In this document: positions 13,076 through 18,905 of the stretch, in pieces
How the letters are laid out: each line of letters begins with the position of its first letter
How positions within the stretch are numbered: the stretch's first letter is position 1
Assembly: GCA_905196835.1 (NCBI GenBank)
Contig: CAJJWN010000052.1
Span: 1-18,905 of the forward strand
Direction of reading: 5' to 3'
DNA length: 18,905 nt
Origin: an uncultured Prevotella sp.
GTDB taxonomy: Bacteria > Bacteroidota > Bacteroidia > Bacteroidales > Bacteroidaceae
Made by a program: the position numbers and the translations under genes
Notes under the pieces: generated by a model
Told to the model about the DNA's origin: nothing
Databases searched by the model: none
The model's input: the letters and a program-made list of their open reading frames with translations, nothing else

Positions 13076-14914
13076 ATGACAATCCTTGAACTACTTGCTC
13101 CGGCAAAAGACCTGGCCTGCGGCATGGCTGCGATAGACCATGGGGCGGATGCCGTTTATATCGGCGCCGAGCGTTTTGGAGCACGCGCCGCGGCCGGAAA
13201 CAGTGTCGATGACATTGCAAAACTTTGCCGGTACGCCCACGTCTACGGCGCACGGGTCTACGTCACGGTCAACACCATCGTCTACGATGACGAGCTGCGG
13301 CAGACCGAGACACTGATAAACCGCCTTTATGAAGCCGGGGCTGACGCCATATTGGTTCAGGACATGGGCATACTGAAGATGGACTTGCCTCCGATTGAGC
13401 TGCACGCCAGCACGCAGACCGACAACCGCACGGCAGCCAAAGTGGCGTGGCTCGCAGGCAAAGGGTTCAGCCGCGTGGTGCTGGCCCGAGAACTTTCGCT
13501 GGACGACATACGCGACATCCACAGCCAGGTGCCGGGTGTAGAACTTGAGGCCTTTGTACACGGAGCGTTGTGCGTGTCGTATTCCGGCTTGTGCTATGCC
13601 TCCCAATACTGCTTCTCACGCAGCGCCAACCGCGGAGAGTGCGCCCAGTTCTGCCGGTTGAAGTTCGACCTCACCGACGCCGAAGGCCGCGTGTTGCAGC
13701 ACGGACGCCACCTGCTGTCGCTGAAAGACATGTGCAGGATAGACTACATGGAGCAAATGGCCGAGGCTGGCGTGACATCGTTCAAAATCGAAGGCAGGCT
13801 GAAAGACATGGCTTATGTGAAGAATGTAACCGCCGCATACAGCCAAAAGCTCGACCAGCTGGTAAAGCAGCATCCTGCGAAATACCGCCGTGCGTCGCTC
13901 GGGCGGTGCAGCTATACATTCACGCCAAACCTTGACAAGACCTTCAACCGCGGCTACACGGACTACCTGCTGACTGGACATGCCTACGACATAGCATCAC
14001 CCGACACACCGAAGGCTATGGGCGAACACGTTGGGCACGTCAAGGAGATACGCGGAACATCGTTCACCGTGGCCGGCACAGCCGCGTTTGCCAACGGCGA
14101 CGGCCTCTGTTTCTTCGACGGCGGCGAGCTTGCCGGCCTGCGTGTCAACCGCGCCGAGGGCAACAGGATTTATCCGCTGAAGATGCCCAAAGGACTGACG
14201 CGGGGCACGGAGCTTTACCGCAACAGCGACAAGGTATTCGACGACGCCCTCAACCGCCGCTCCGCCGAGCGCAAGATAGCCGTTGACATACTGCTGGAGG
14301 AGACATCAGGCGGCTTCCGCCTCGCCTTAACGGCCGAGGACGGCACACATGCAGCCGTAGACGAGACAACGGAAAAGCAGGCGGCAGAGAAACCGCAACG
14401 CGACAACATGCAGCGGCAACTGACCAAGCTGGGAGCGACACCGTTCACATGCAGGAGCTTCGCCACCATGCCCGAGGAGCCGCGCTCGTTCATCCCGTCG
14501 AGCACACTCGCCGACATGAGGCGCAAAGCCGCCAGCAAACTTGAAGAGGCACTGGCCTCAAAGCCGCGCAGCCATGCCTACGGCCACTCCCAAGTGCAAG
14601 CCGCGCCCCATGCCGGGAACACATATCCCGAGGCTACGGGGTACAACTACAACGTAGCCAACCGCCTTGCACGGCAGCTGTATGCCGACGAGGGGATGCC
14701 GTCAGTCGCCCCGGCGTTCGAGCTGTCAAGCCCCAAGAGCGCGCAACTGATGCAGTGCCGCCATTGCGTGCGCCGCCTGCTCGGCCACTGCGTGAAGCAC
14801 GGCGGCACGCCTCCCCGGTGGCGCGAGCCGCTCTTTCTGCGCCTGGCCGACGGCCGCCGCTTCCGCCTCGAGTTCGACTGCAAGGAATGCCAGATGAACG
14901 TTTACGCCGAATAA
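13076..14914 (+). CDS. U32-family protein, possibly RlhA-like (23S rRNA hydroxylation)
   Basis: This 612-residue protein belongs to the peptidase U32 family. The N-terminal half is a TIM-barrel-like domain starting LELLAPAKDLACGMAAIDHGADAVYIG, with ELHASTQTDN near 108-117. The U32 signature follows: EAFVHGALCVSYSGLCYASQ with Cys166, Cys173 and Cys179, then Cys189 and Cys193, candidate ligands for an iron-sulfur cluster. The second half fits the DUF3656-type extension of long members such as E. coli RlhA (YdcP), which hydroxylates a 23S rRNA cytidine. The C-terminus adds a zinc-ribbon-like set: Cys561, Cys564, Cys572, Cys602 and Cys605. Most family members act on RNA or ubiquinone rather than as peptidases, so a protease role is doubtful. 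The next gene starts 7 bp downstream. Confidence 0.82.
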   Translation: MTILELLAPAKDLACGMAAIDHGADAVYIGAERFGARAAAGNSVDDIAKLCRYAHVYGARVYVTVNTIVYDDELRQTETLINRLYEAGADAILVQDMGILKMDLPPIELHASTQTDNRTAAKVAWLAGKGFSRVVLARELSLDDIRDIHSQVPGVELEAFVHGALCVSYSGLCYASQYCFSRSANRGECAQFCRLKFDLTDAEGRVLQHGRHLLSLKDMCRIDYMEQMAEAGVTSFKIEGRLKDMAYVKNVTAAYSQKLDQLVKQHPAKYRRASLGRCSYTFTPNLDKTFNRGYTDYLLTGHAYDIASPDTPKAMGEHVGHVKEIRGTSFTVAGTAAFANGDGLCFFDGGELAGLRVNRAEGNRIYPLKMPKGLTRGTELYRNSDKVFDDALNRRSAERKIAVDILLEETSGGFRLALTAEDGTHAAVDETTEKQAAEKPQRDNMQRQLTKLGATPFTCRSFATMPEEPRSFIPSSTLADMRRKAASKLEEALASKPRSHAYGHSQVQAAPHAGNTYPEATGYNYNVANRLARQLYADEGMPSVAPAFELSSPKSAQLMQCRHCVRRLLGHCVKHGGTPPRWREPLFLRLADGRRFRLEFDCKECQMNVYAE

Positions 14915-14921
14915 CAACGCA

Positions 14922-15869
14922 ATGAGACACCTTCCACCATACCTACGCCTCGCCGCCGCACTGGCAGCCGCCGTGCTCGTGGCGGCCTTGTCGTCGTGCC
15001 ACGGCTACCAGCGCAACAGCCAGTGGGCGTACTACATGGCTCCTGACACGGCCGACTCCGCAGGCACCGTGCGCCGCCCCCACTACGCGCAGAACTACAA
15101 CTTCGTGGTGAAGGCCGACTCCATGACTATCGTCAGCCAGCAGCCCGAGGAAGTGCTTAACCACATGCACACCGACACGCTCACCCTTTACAGGCGCGAC
15201 CACATTGCCGTGGCCGACATCAGGATTATGCCGACCGACTCCATAGACAGCGTATGGGTGCAGGTGGCACGCGACCAGCTCACCTTCGGCTGGCTCCACG
15301 AGAAGTCGCTGCTCGCCGGCGCCGTGCCCGACGACCCCATATCGCAGTTCATCTCGACCTTCTCCGACACCCACCTGCTCGTCTTCCTCATATTCATAAC
15401 CGCCATCGCCACGGCCTACCTCATGCGCACCATCTTCCGCAGGAACGCCCGCATAGTGCACTTCAACGACATACCAACGCTCTACCCCACCCTCCTGGCG
15501 CTCACCGTGGCCGCAGGCGCGGTGATGTACGCAAGCATACAGCTGTTCGCCGGCGACGTGTGGGAGCACTTCTACTACCACCCCACGCTCAACCCCTTCA
15601 TCGTGCCGCCCGTGCTCGGCGTGTTCCTCGTCAGCGTATGGGCGATGCTCATCATCGCCATAGCCACGGCCGACGTGGTGCGCGGCATGTTGCCCGCCAG
15701 CGAGGCCCTGCTCTACCTGTGCGGCCTGGCCGGCGTGTGCGCCGTCAACTACATAGTATTCTCCGTCGCCACGCTTTACTACATAGGCTACCCCCTGTTC
15801 ATAGCCTACGCCGCGTTCGCCCTCCGCGCATACCTCCGCCGGTACGGCAGGCTTTACAGAAAATCCTAA
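14922..15869 (+). CDS. lipoprotein with SH3-like domain and five-helix membrane domain
   Basis: This 315-residue protein is of unknown function. It begins with a lipoprotein-type signal (hydrophobic to residue 23, lipobox LSSC, Cys26). Residues about 55-130 look like a small beta domain of the bacterial SH3 type (KADSMTIVSQ, TLYRRDHIAVADIRI, VWVQVARDQLTFGWLHEKSLL). Five hydrophobic helices then follow at about 151-170, 188-209, 226-252, 262-282 and 285-304, ending in a basic tail (RAYLRRYGRLYRKS). If the lipobox is used, the protein would be anchored by both lipid and helices in the inner membrane, with the SH3-like domain in the periplasm. Alternatively residues 10-23 are a plain first helix. 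It starts 7 bp after the U32 gene, so they are probably co-transcribed; no functional link is known to me. Confidence 0.7.
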   Translation: MRHLPPYLRLAAALAAAVLVAALSSCHGYQRNSQWAYYMAPDTADSAGTVRRPHYAQNYNFVVKADSMTIVSQQPEEVLNHMHTDTLTLYRRDHIAVADIRIMPTDSIDSVWVQVARDQLTFGWLHEKSLLAGAVPDDPISQFISTFSDTHLLVFLIFITAIATAYLMRTIFRRNARIVHFNDIPTLYPTLLALTVAAGAVMYASIQLFAGDVWEHFYYHPTLNPFIVPPVLGVFLVSVWAMLIIAIATADVVRGMLPASEALLYLCGLAGVCAVNYIVFSVATLYYIGYPLFIAYAAFALRAYLRRYGRLYRKS

Positions 15870-15879
15870 TAAATGATGA

Positions 15880-15910
15880 TTGCACATGTCGGCCGTTGTC
15901 ACTACCTTTG
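15880..15910 (+). promoter_or_regulatory. promoter of the TonB-dependent receptor
   Basis: TTG at 15880-15882, a 20-nt spacer and TACCTTTG at 15903-15910 match the Bacteroidota consensus. Transcription would begin near 15917, so in-frame start codons at 15880 and 15886 cannot be used from this promoter. The ATG at 15916 would be essentially leaderless, and the ATG at 15955 would have a leader of about 38 nt. Confidence 0.65.
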
Positions 15911-15954
15911 CACACATGTTTTCACACAAAGATAAAAAGACAATCACAGCCGAC

Positions 15955-18369
15955 ATGCTGAAGGCCGCCGCCCTATGCGCGGCCATGGCCTGCACATGCG
16001 CGGCACAAGGCGCAGCCGCCGCAGACGGCGGCAACAGCGCACACTCGCTGGCCGACACGTCATACGTGCACGACCTTGACGAAGTCGTCGTAGTATCACA
16101 ACCCAAGGACGTGCTCTCGCTAAGGCGGCAGCCGCTCAGCTCAAGCATCTTCACCGGACGCGACATGGCACGCCTCGGCGCCGGCAGCCTGGCCGACCTC
16201 AGTGCCTACGCCCCCTCGTTCATCATGCCGGCCTACGGCTCACGCCTTACGTCGTCCATATACGTGCGCGGCATAGGCTCGCGCGTCAACAACCCCGCCG
16301 TAGGCATATACCTCGACGGCATACCCCTTGTCAACAAAAGCTCGTACAACATGCACATGTACCAGCTCGACCGCGCCGACATACTGCGCGGCCCGCAGGG
16401 CACGCTCTACGGCATCAACACCGAGGGCGGCATAGTGCGCCTGTACTCGAAGAGCCCCATGCGCTACCAGGGCACCGACATATCCGCAGGCATCGGCACA
16501 CGCATGTACCGCAACGTAGAGCTGGCCCACTACGGCAAAATCAGCGACCGCACGGCCTTCTCCATAGCCGCCTTCTACAACGGGCAAAACGGCTTCTTAC
16601 GCAACTCCACCACAGGCCGCCGCGCCGACAACGCCGACGAGGCCGGCGGCAAGCTGCGCCTCATACTCCGCCCCGCGCCGCGCCTCACGGCCGACATCAC
16701 CGCCGACTACCAGTACACGTCGCAGGCCGCCTTCCCCTACGGCGCGCTCGACACCACGACCGGCCGCATCAGCAGTCCGGCGGGCAACCGCCCCGGCTCA
16801 TACCGCCGCAACATGCTCAACACCGGAGCCGCCCTGACATACCGCGCCGGGGCATACACCATCAGCTCGCTTACCAGCTACCAGCTGCTGCGCGACCGCA
16901 TGGAAATGGACCAAGACTACCTGCCGCAAGACCTCATGCACCTGTCGCAGCGCCAGCTGCTCAACGCCCTGACCGAGGAGCTTACCGTCAAGGCCGCCGG
17001 CGACGGCCCGTGGCGGCACACCAGCGGCCTCTTCGCCTCATACCAGTGGCTGCGCACCGAAGCCCCCGTCTATTTCGACGCCGACTTCACCGGCCGCATA
17101 GCCGCAGGCATACAGTCGGCCGTTTACACCGCCATACACACCGCCATGGCCGACCGCATGGCCGCCGCCGGCATGTCCCCCGCAGCCGCCCAGCAAGCCG
17201 CAGCCGCAGCCATAGAGCAGGCCGGCGGCGTAGAGGCCACGGTCAAGATGAGCGTGCCCGGCCTCTTCCACACGCCGCAGCTCAACCTCGCCCTCTTCCA
17301 CGAGACCAGCCTCAGCCTCACCCCACGCCTCACGGCCACCATAGGCCTGCGCTACGACTACAGCCGCGTAGCCCTTACCTACGCCACGCGTGCCGCGATG
17401 GCCGTCAGCATGAGCGTCATGGGCGCACAGGCCACAAACACCCTGGCCTCCGCCCTCAGCAACCGCTGCCGCGACTCGTACAGCCAGCTGCTGCCCAAGC
17501 TCGGCCTCACAGCCACCATCGCCGACGACGGCAGCAACATCTACGCCACCGCAAGCAAAGGCTACCGCGCCGGCGGCTACAACATACAGATGTTCTCCGA
17601 CATACTCCAGGCAGAGCTCACCGCCAACTCCTCCGCGGCCATGGCCGGCAGCTACGACATACCCCACACCGCCGACGACTACGCCCGCATAGCCAAGACC
17701 ATAACATACAAGCCCGAGCAGAGCTGGAACTACGAGCTCGGCGCCCACCTCAACCTGCTCGGCGGCGCCATGCAGGCCGACGTCGCCGCCTACTACATGC
17801 ACGTGCTGGGCCAGCAGCTCTCCGTCATGGCCGGCACATACGGCTTCGGCCGCATGATGGTCAACGCAGGCCGCAGCCGCAGCCTAGGCCTCGAGGCCGC
17901 CCTGCGCGGCGGCGCAGCCGGCGGCCGCCTGCAATGGTCGCTGGCCTACGCCCTGACCGACGCCCGCTTCACCCGCTACACCGAGACCGCCGACGACGGC
18001 ACCGCCACCAGCTACCGCGGCCGCGCCGTGCCCTTCGTGCCACGCCACACGCTCGCCGCACGCTGCGACCTGCGCCTGCCCCTGGGCACGGCGCGCAGCT
18101 GCGCCCTGCTGCTCGGCGCCGACATGACAGCCCAGGGCCGCACCTACTGGGACGAGGCCAACACCGCCTCGCAGCCCCTCTACGCCCTGCTCAACCTCCA
18201 CGCCGGCCTGCAGCGCGGCCGCACGGCCCTGCGCCTGTGGTGCCGCAACGTTACCTGCACGCGCTACGCCACATTCGCTTTCAGCAGCGCAGCCGGCGGC
18301 AGCCAGACATGGCTGGCCCAGCGCGGAGCCCCCATACAAGCAGGTGTAGACATCAGGATAAGCATGTAG
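15955..18369 (+). CDS. TonB-dependent outer-membrane receptor
   Basis: This 804-residue protein is a TonB-dependent receptor, an outer-membrane barrel that imports a bound ligand using energy from TonB. From the chosen ATG: signal peptide (about 1-22), a TonB box LDEVVVVS (41-48), then the plug (about 55-168) with LTSSIYVRGIGSR, GIYLDGIPLVN and LRGPQGTLYGINTEGG, then barrel strands to the C-terminus (GVDIRISM). It lacks the N-terminal carboxypeptidase-like domain of SusC proteins and has no SusD neighbour, so it resembles the siderophore/heme/vitamin class; the ligand is unknown. Residues about 383-424 are a long Ala-rich, helix-like insertion. The ATG at 15955 is preferred given the promoter and signal peptide; 15916 is possible. 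Third codon positions are extremely GC-rich compared with bamD or rpoZ. Confidence 0.9.
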   Translation: MLKAAALCAAMACTCAAQGAAAADGGNSAHSLADTSYVHDLDEVVVVSQPKDVLSLRRQPLSSSIFTGRDMARLGAGSLADLSAYAPSFIMPAYGSRLTSSIYVRGIGSRVNNPAVGIYLDGIPLVNKSSYNMHMYQLDRADILRGPQGTLYGINTEGGIVRLYSKSPMRYQGTDISAGIGTRMYRNVELAHYGKISDRTAFSIAAFYNGQNGFLRNSTTGRRADNADEAGGKLRLILRPAPRLTADITADYQYTSQAAFPYGALDTTTGRISSPAGNRPGSYRRNMLNTGAALTYRAGAYTISSLTSYQLLRDRMEMDQDYLPQDLMHLSQRQLLNALTEELTVKAAGDGPWRHTSGLFASYQWLRTEAPVYFDADFTGRIAAGIQSAVYTAIHTAMADRMAAAGMSPAAAQQAAAAAIEQAGGVEATVKMSVPGLFHTPQLNLALFHETSLSLTPRLTATIGLRYDYSRVALTYATRAAMAVSMSVMGAQATNTLASALSNRCRDSYSQLLPKLGLTATIADDGSNIYATASKGYRAGGYNIQMFSDILQAELTANSSAAMAGSYDIPHTADDYARIAKTITYKPEQSWNYELGAHLNLLGGAMQADVAAYYMHVLGQQLSVMAGTYGFGRMMVNAGRSRSLGLEAALRGGAAGGRLQWSLAYALTDARFTRYTETADDGTATSYRGRAVPFVPRHTLAARCDLRLPLGTARSCALLLGADMTAQGRTYWDEANTASQPLYALLNLHAGLQRGRTALRLWCRNVTCTRYATFAFSSAAGGSQTWLAQRGAPIQAGVDIRISM

Positions 18370-18398
18370 CCCTGCGGCAACAGCCGCAGAGACTCGGA

Positions 18399-18457
18399 AA
18401 AGCCGCCCGCCGCGCATCGCCGAAGCCGCCGCTTCCGCCTGCGCGGCGGGCGGCTTT
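18399..18457 (+). terminator. strong hairpin after the TonB-dependent receptor gene
   Basis: Bases 18399-18415 and 18441-18457 are perfect reverse complements over 17 bp, almost all G-C, with AAA on the left and TTT on the right. The 25-nt loop contains a nested GAAG/CTTC hairpin. It begins 30 bases after the stop codon. The T-tract is short, so it may end transcription in both directions or mainly protect the 3' end. Confidence 0.75.
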
Positions 18458-18520
18458 CAATACACGCCCCTACGGCCAAACCGTTTGCAGCCGCCTCCTC
18501 TCCCAACCACGGCATACGGC

Positions 18521-18564
18521 AAAAAAGAGGGAAGGCCTTGAAGCCTGCGCTCCAAAGCCTTCCC
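18521..18564 (-). terminator. terminator of tRNA-Cys
   Basis: On the minus strand GGGAAGGCTTTG (18564-18553) pairs with CAAGGCCTTCCC (18540-18529), 12 positions with one G-T pair, around a 12-nt loop. It is followed by TCTTTTTT down to 18521. It lies nine bases after the tRNA, a typical intrinsic terminator. Confidence 0.85.
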
Positions 18565-18572
18565 TTCTTGCG

Positions 18573-18643
18573 AGGTACCTAGCAGAGTCGAACTGCTCTA
18601 CACGGTTTTGCAGACCGTTACCTAACCGCTCGGCCAAGGTACC
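18573..18643 (-). tRNA. tRNA-Cys(GCA)
   Basis: The 71-nt cloverleaf reads on the minus strand. The acceptor stem GGTACCT/AGGTACC is 7 bp and perfect, and the anticodon stem ACGGT/ACCGT carries the loop CTGCAAA with anticodon GCA. The T-arm is AGCAG/CTGCT with loop TTCGACT, and the discriminator is U73, the classic identity element for cysteinyl-tRNA synthetase. CCA is not encoded. It stands alone with its own promoter and terminator. Confidence 0.95.
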
Positions 18644-18662
18644 ATTCCCGTTTTTTGCGCTG

Positions 18663-18694
18663 CAAAGATAAAGCTTTTCCACCGTACACGCAAA
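18663..18694 (-). promoter_or_regulatory. tRNA-Cys promoter
   Basis: On the minus strand TTTG at 18694-18691, a 20-nt spacer and TATCTTTG at 18670-18663 match the consensus at both elements. The predicted start near 18656 leaves about 13 bases of 5' leader. Confidence 0.78.
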
Positions 18695-18761
18695 TTTTTA
18701 CGCCGGAAATCGCGAAAAAACATCAAAAACACCTTATTCCGCACTGCCGCAACGCCAAAGA

Positions 18762-18905
18762 AAGCAAGAAACAAGAAGTAAGAAACAAGATTTTACACGA
18801 AAAACGCGGGCTCAGCATAAGGATAGCGTGTAAATAAACTCATTCAAAGTAGTCTGTTGTAATCGTTAATCCGGGTGTTCGCTTGTTAAAATCTTACTTC
18901 TTGTT
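18762..18905. repeat. TAAGAA-type repeat with inverted copy, gene-free right end
   Basis: Bases 18762-18795 are built of AAGAAAC, AAGAAGTAAGAAACAAG and related words. AACAAGAAGTAAGA (18770-18783) has an exact inverted copy at 18892-18905, the last bases of the window. Between them no gene is evident (a 60-codon frame at 18655-18837 consists largely of these repeat words). The same vocabulary is at 181-216. Confidence 0.6.

Noticed and set aside
14943..16166. 407-codon minus-strand frame across the lipoprotein gene and receptor start
   Set aside because: It spans a gene boundary and a promoter on the other strand, and its Gly/Val/His-rich composition marks it as a shadow.
14922..18369. Possible SusCD-type polysaccharide locus
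   Set aside because: The receptor lacks the SusC N-terminal domain, there is no SusD gene, and no glycoside hydrolase or regulator is nearby.
17010..18671. 553-codon plus-strand frame overlapping the TonB-receptor gene in another phase
   Set aside because: The translation is almost all Arg, His, Pro and Ala, the product of reading very GC-rich codons out of phase. It also runs across the terminator and tRNA-Cys.

Overview
The window reads as chromosomal DNA of a Bacteroidota bacterium, most likely order Bacteroidales and probably Prevotellaceae. Three things support this. Almost every gene start without a close upstream neighbour has a promoter of the Bacteroidota type, TTG or TTTG then 19-24 nt then TAnnTTTG. 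Shine-Dalgarno signals are mostly weak. Several families are characteristic of the phylum: a large putative porin, a DUF4468 protein, a DUF4293 protein, a bamD-rpoZ pair and a MetA carrying Glu111. The genus call rests on the style of the intergenic simple repeats and is only an impression. No phage, transposase, CRISPR array, SusCD locus or defence system is visible; the genes are mostly housekeeping and envelope genes.

Layout. 1-303 has no gene, but holds a TAAGAA-type repeat and a G-rich tract. 369-1001 (+) is an exported nitroreductase-like protein with its own promoter. 1004-1217, between convergent genes, is a repeat-built region with a long inverted repeat and a 35-bp tandem repeat. 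From 1218 to 6993 the minus strand carries two units. The upstream unit is DUF4468 protein, two-helix membrane protein, large outer-membrane porin (15-bp gap, then an ATGA overlap). The downstream unit is a PLP aminotransferase and a LolC/E-type ABC permease (ATGA overlap). 7051-7512 is a gene-free gap with hairpins. 7549-9591 (-) is uvrB, with an intrinsic terminator and an unusually long repeat-filled leader. Its promoter lies back-to-back with that of the + strand operon bamD - rpoZ - DUF4293 (9934-11583).

tRNA-Arg(ACG) follows with its own promoter and terminator. Then comes metA (homoserine O-acyltransferase, predicted acetyl-CoA type), a U32-family protein (possibly RlhA-like) and a lipoprotein that also has a polytopic membrane domain; the last two are 7 bp apart. 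A TonB-dependent receptor with its own promoter and a very strong terminator fills 15955-18369. tRNA-Cys(GCA) lies on the minus strand near the right end, followed by about 200 gene-free bases with another TAAGAA-type repeat.

Themes. Outer-membrane biogenesis and transport recur: BamD for barrel assembly, a LolE-like permease for lipoprotein export, two beta-barrel proteins and several lipoproteins or exported proteins. The least explained content is non-coding. It comprises four kinds of short intergenic repeat, one of which (mini-hairpins of consensus AAAGRCCGYCTTT) lies in the predicted uvrB leader and recurs in opposite orientation beyond the other end of uvrB. I did not find a clear undescribed multi-gene system. 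The best candidates for new biology are the uvrB leader, the DUF4468 / two-helix protein / porin unit and the SH3-like plus membrane lipoprotein.
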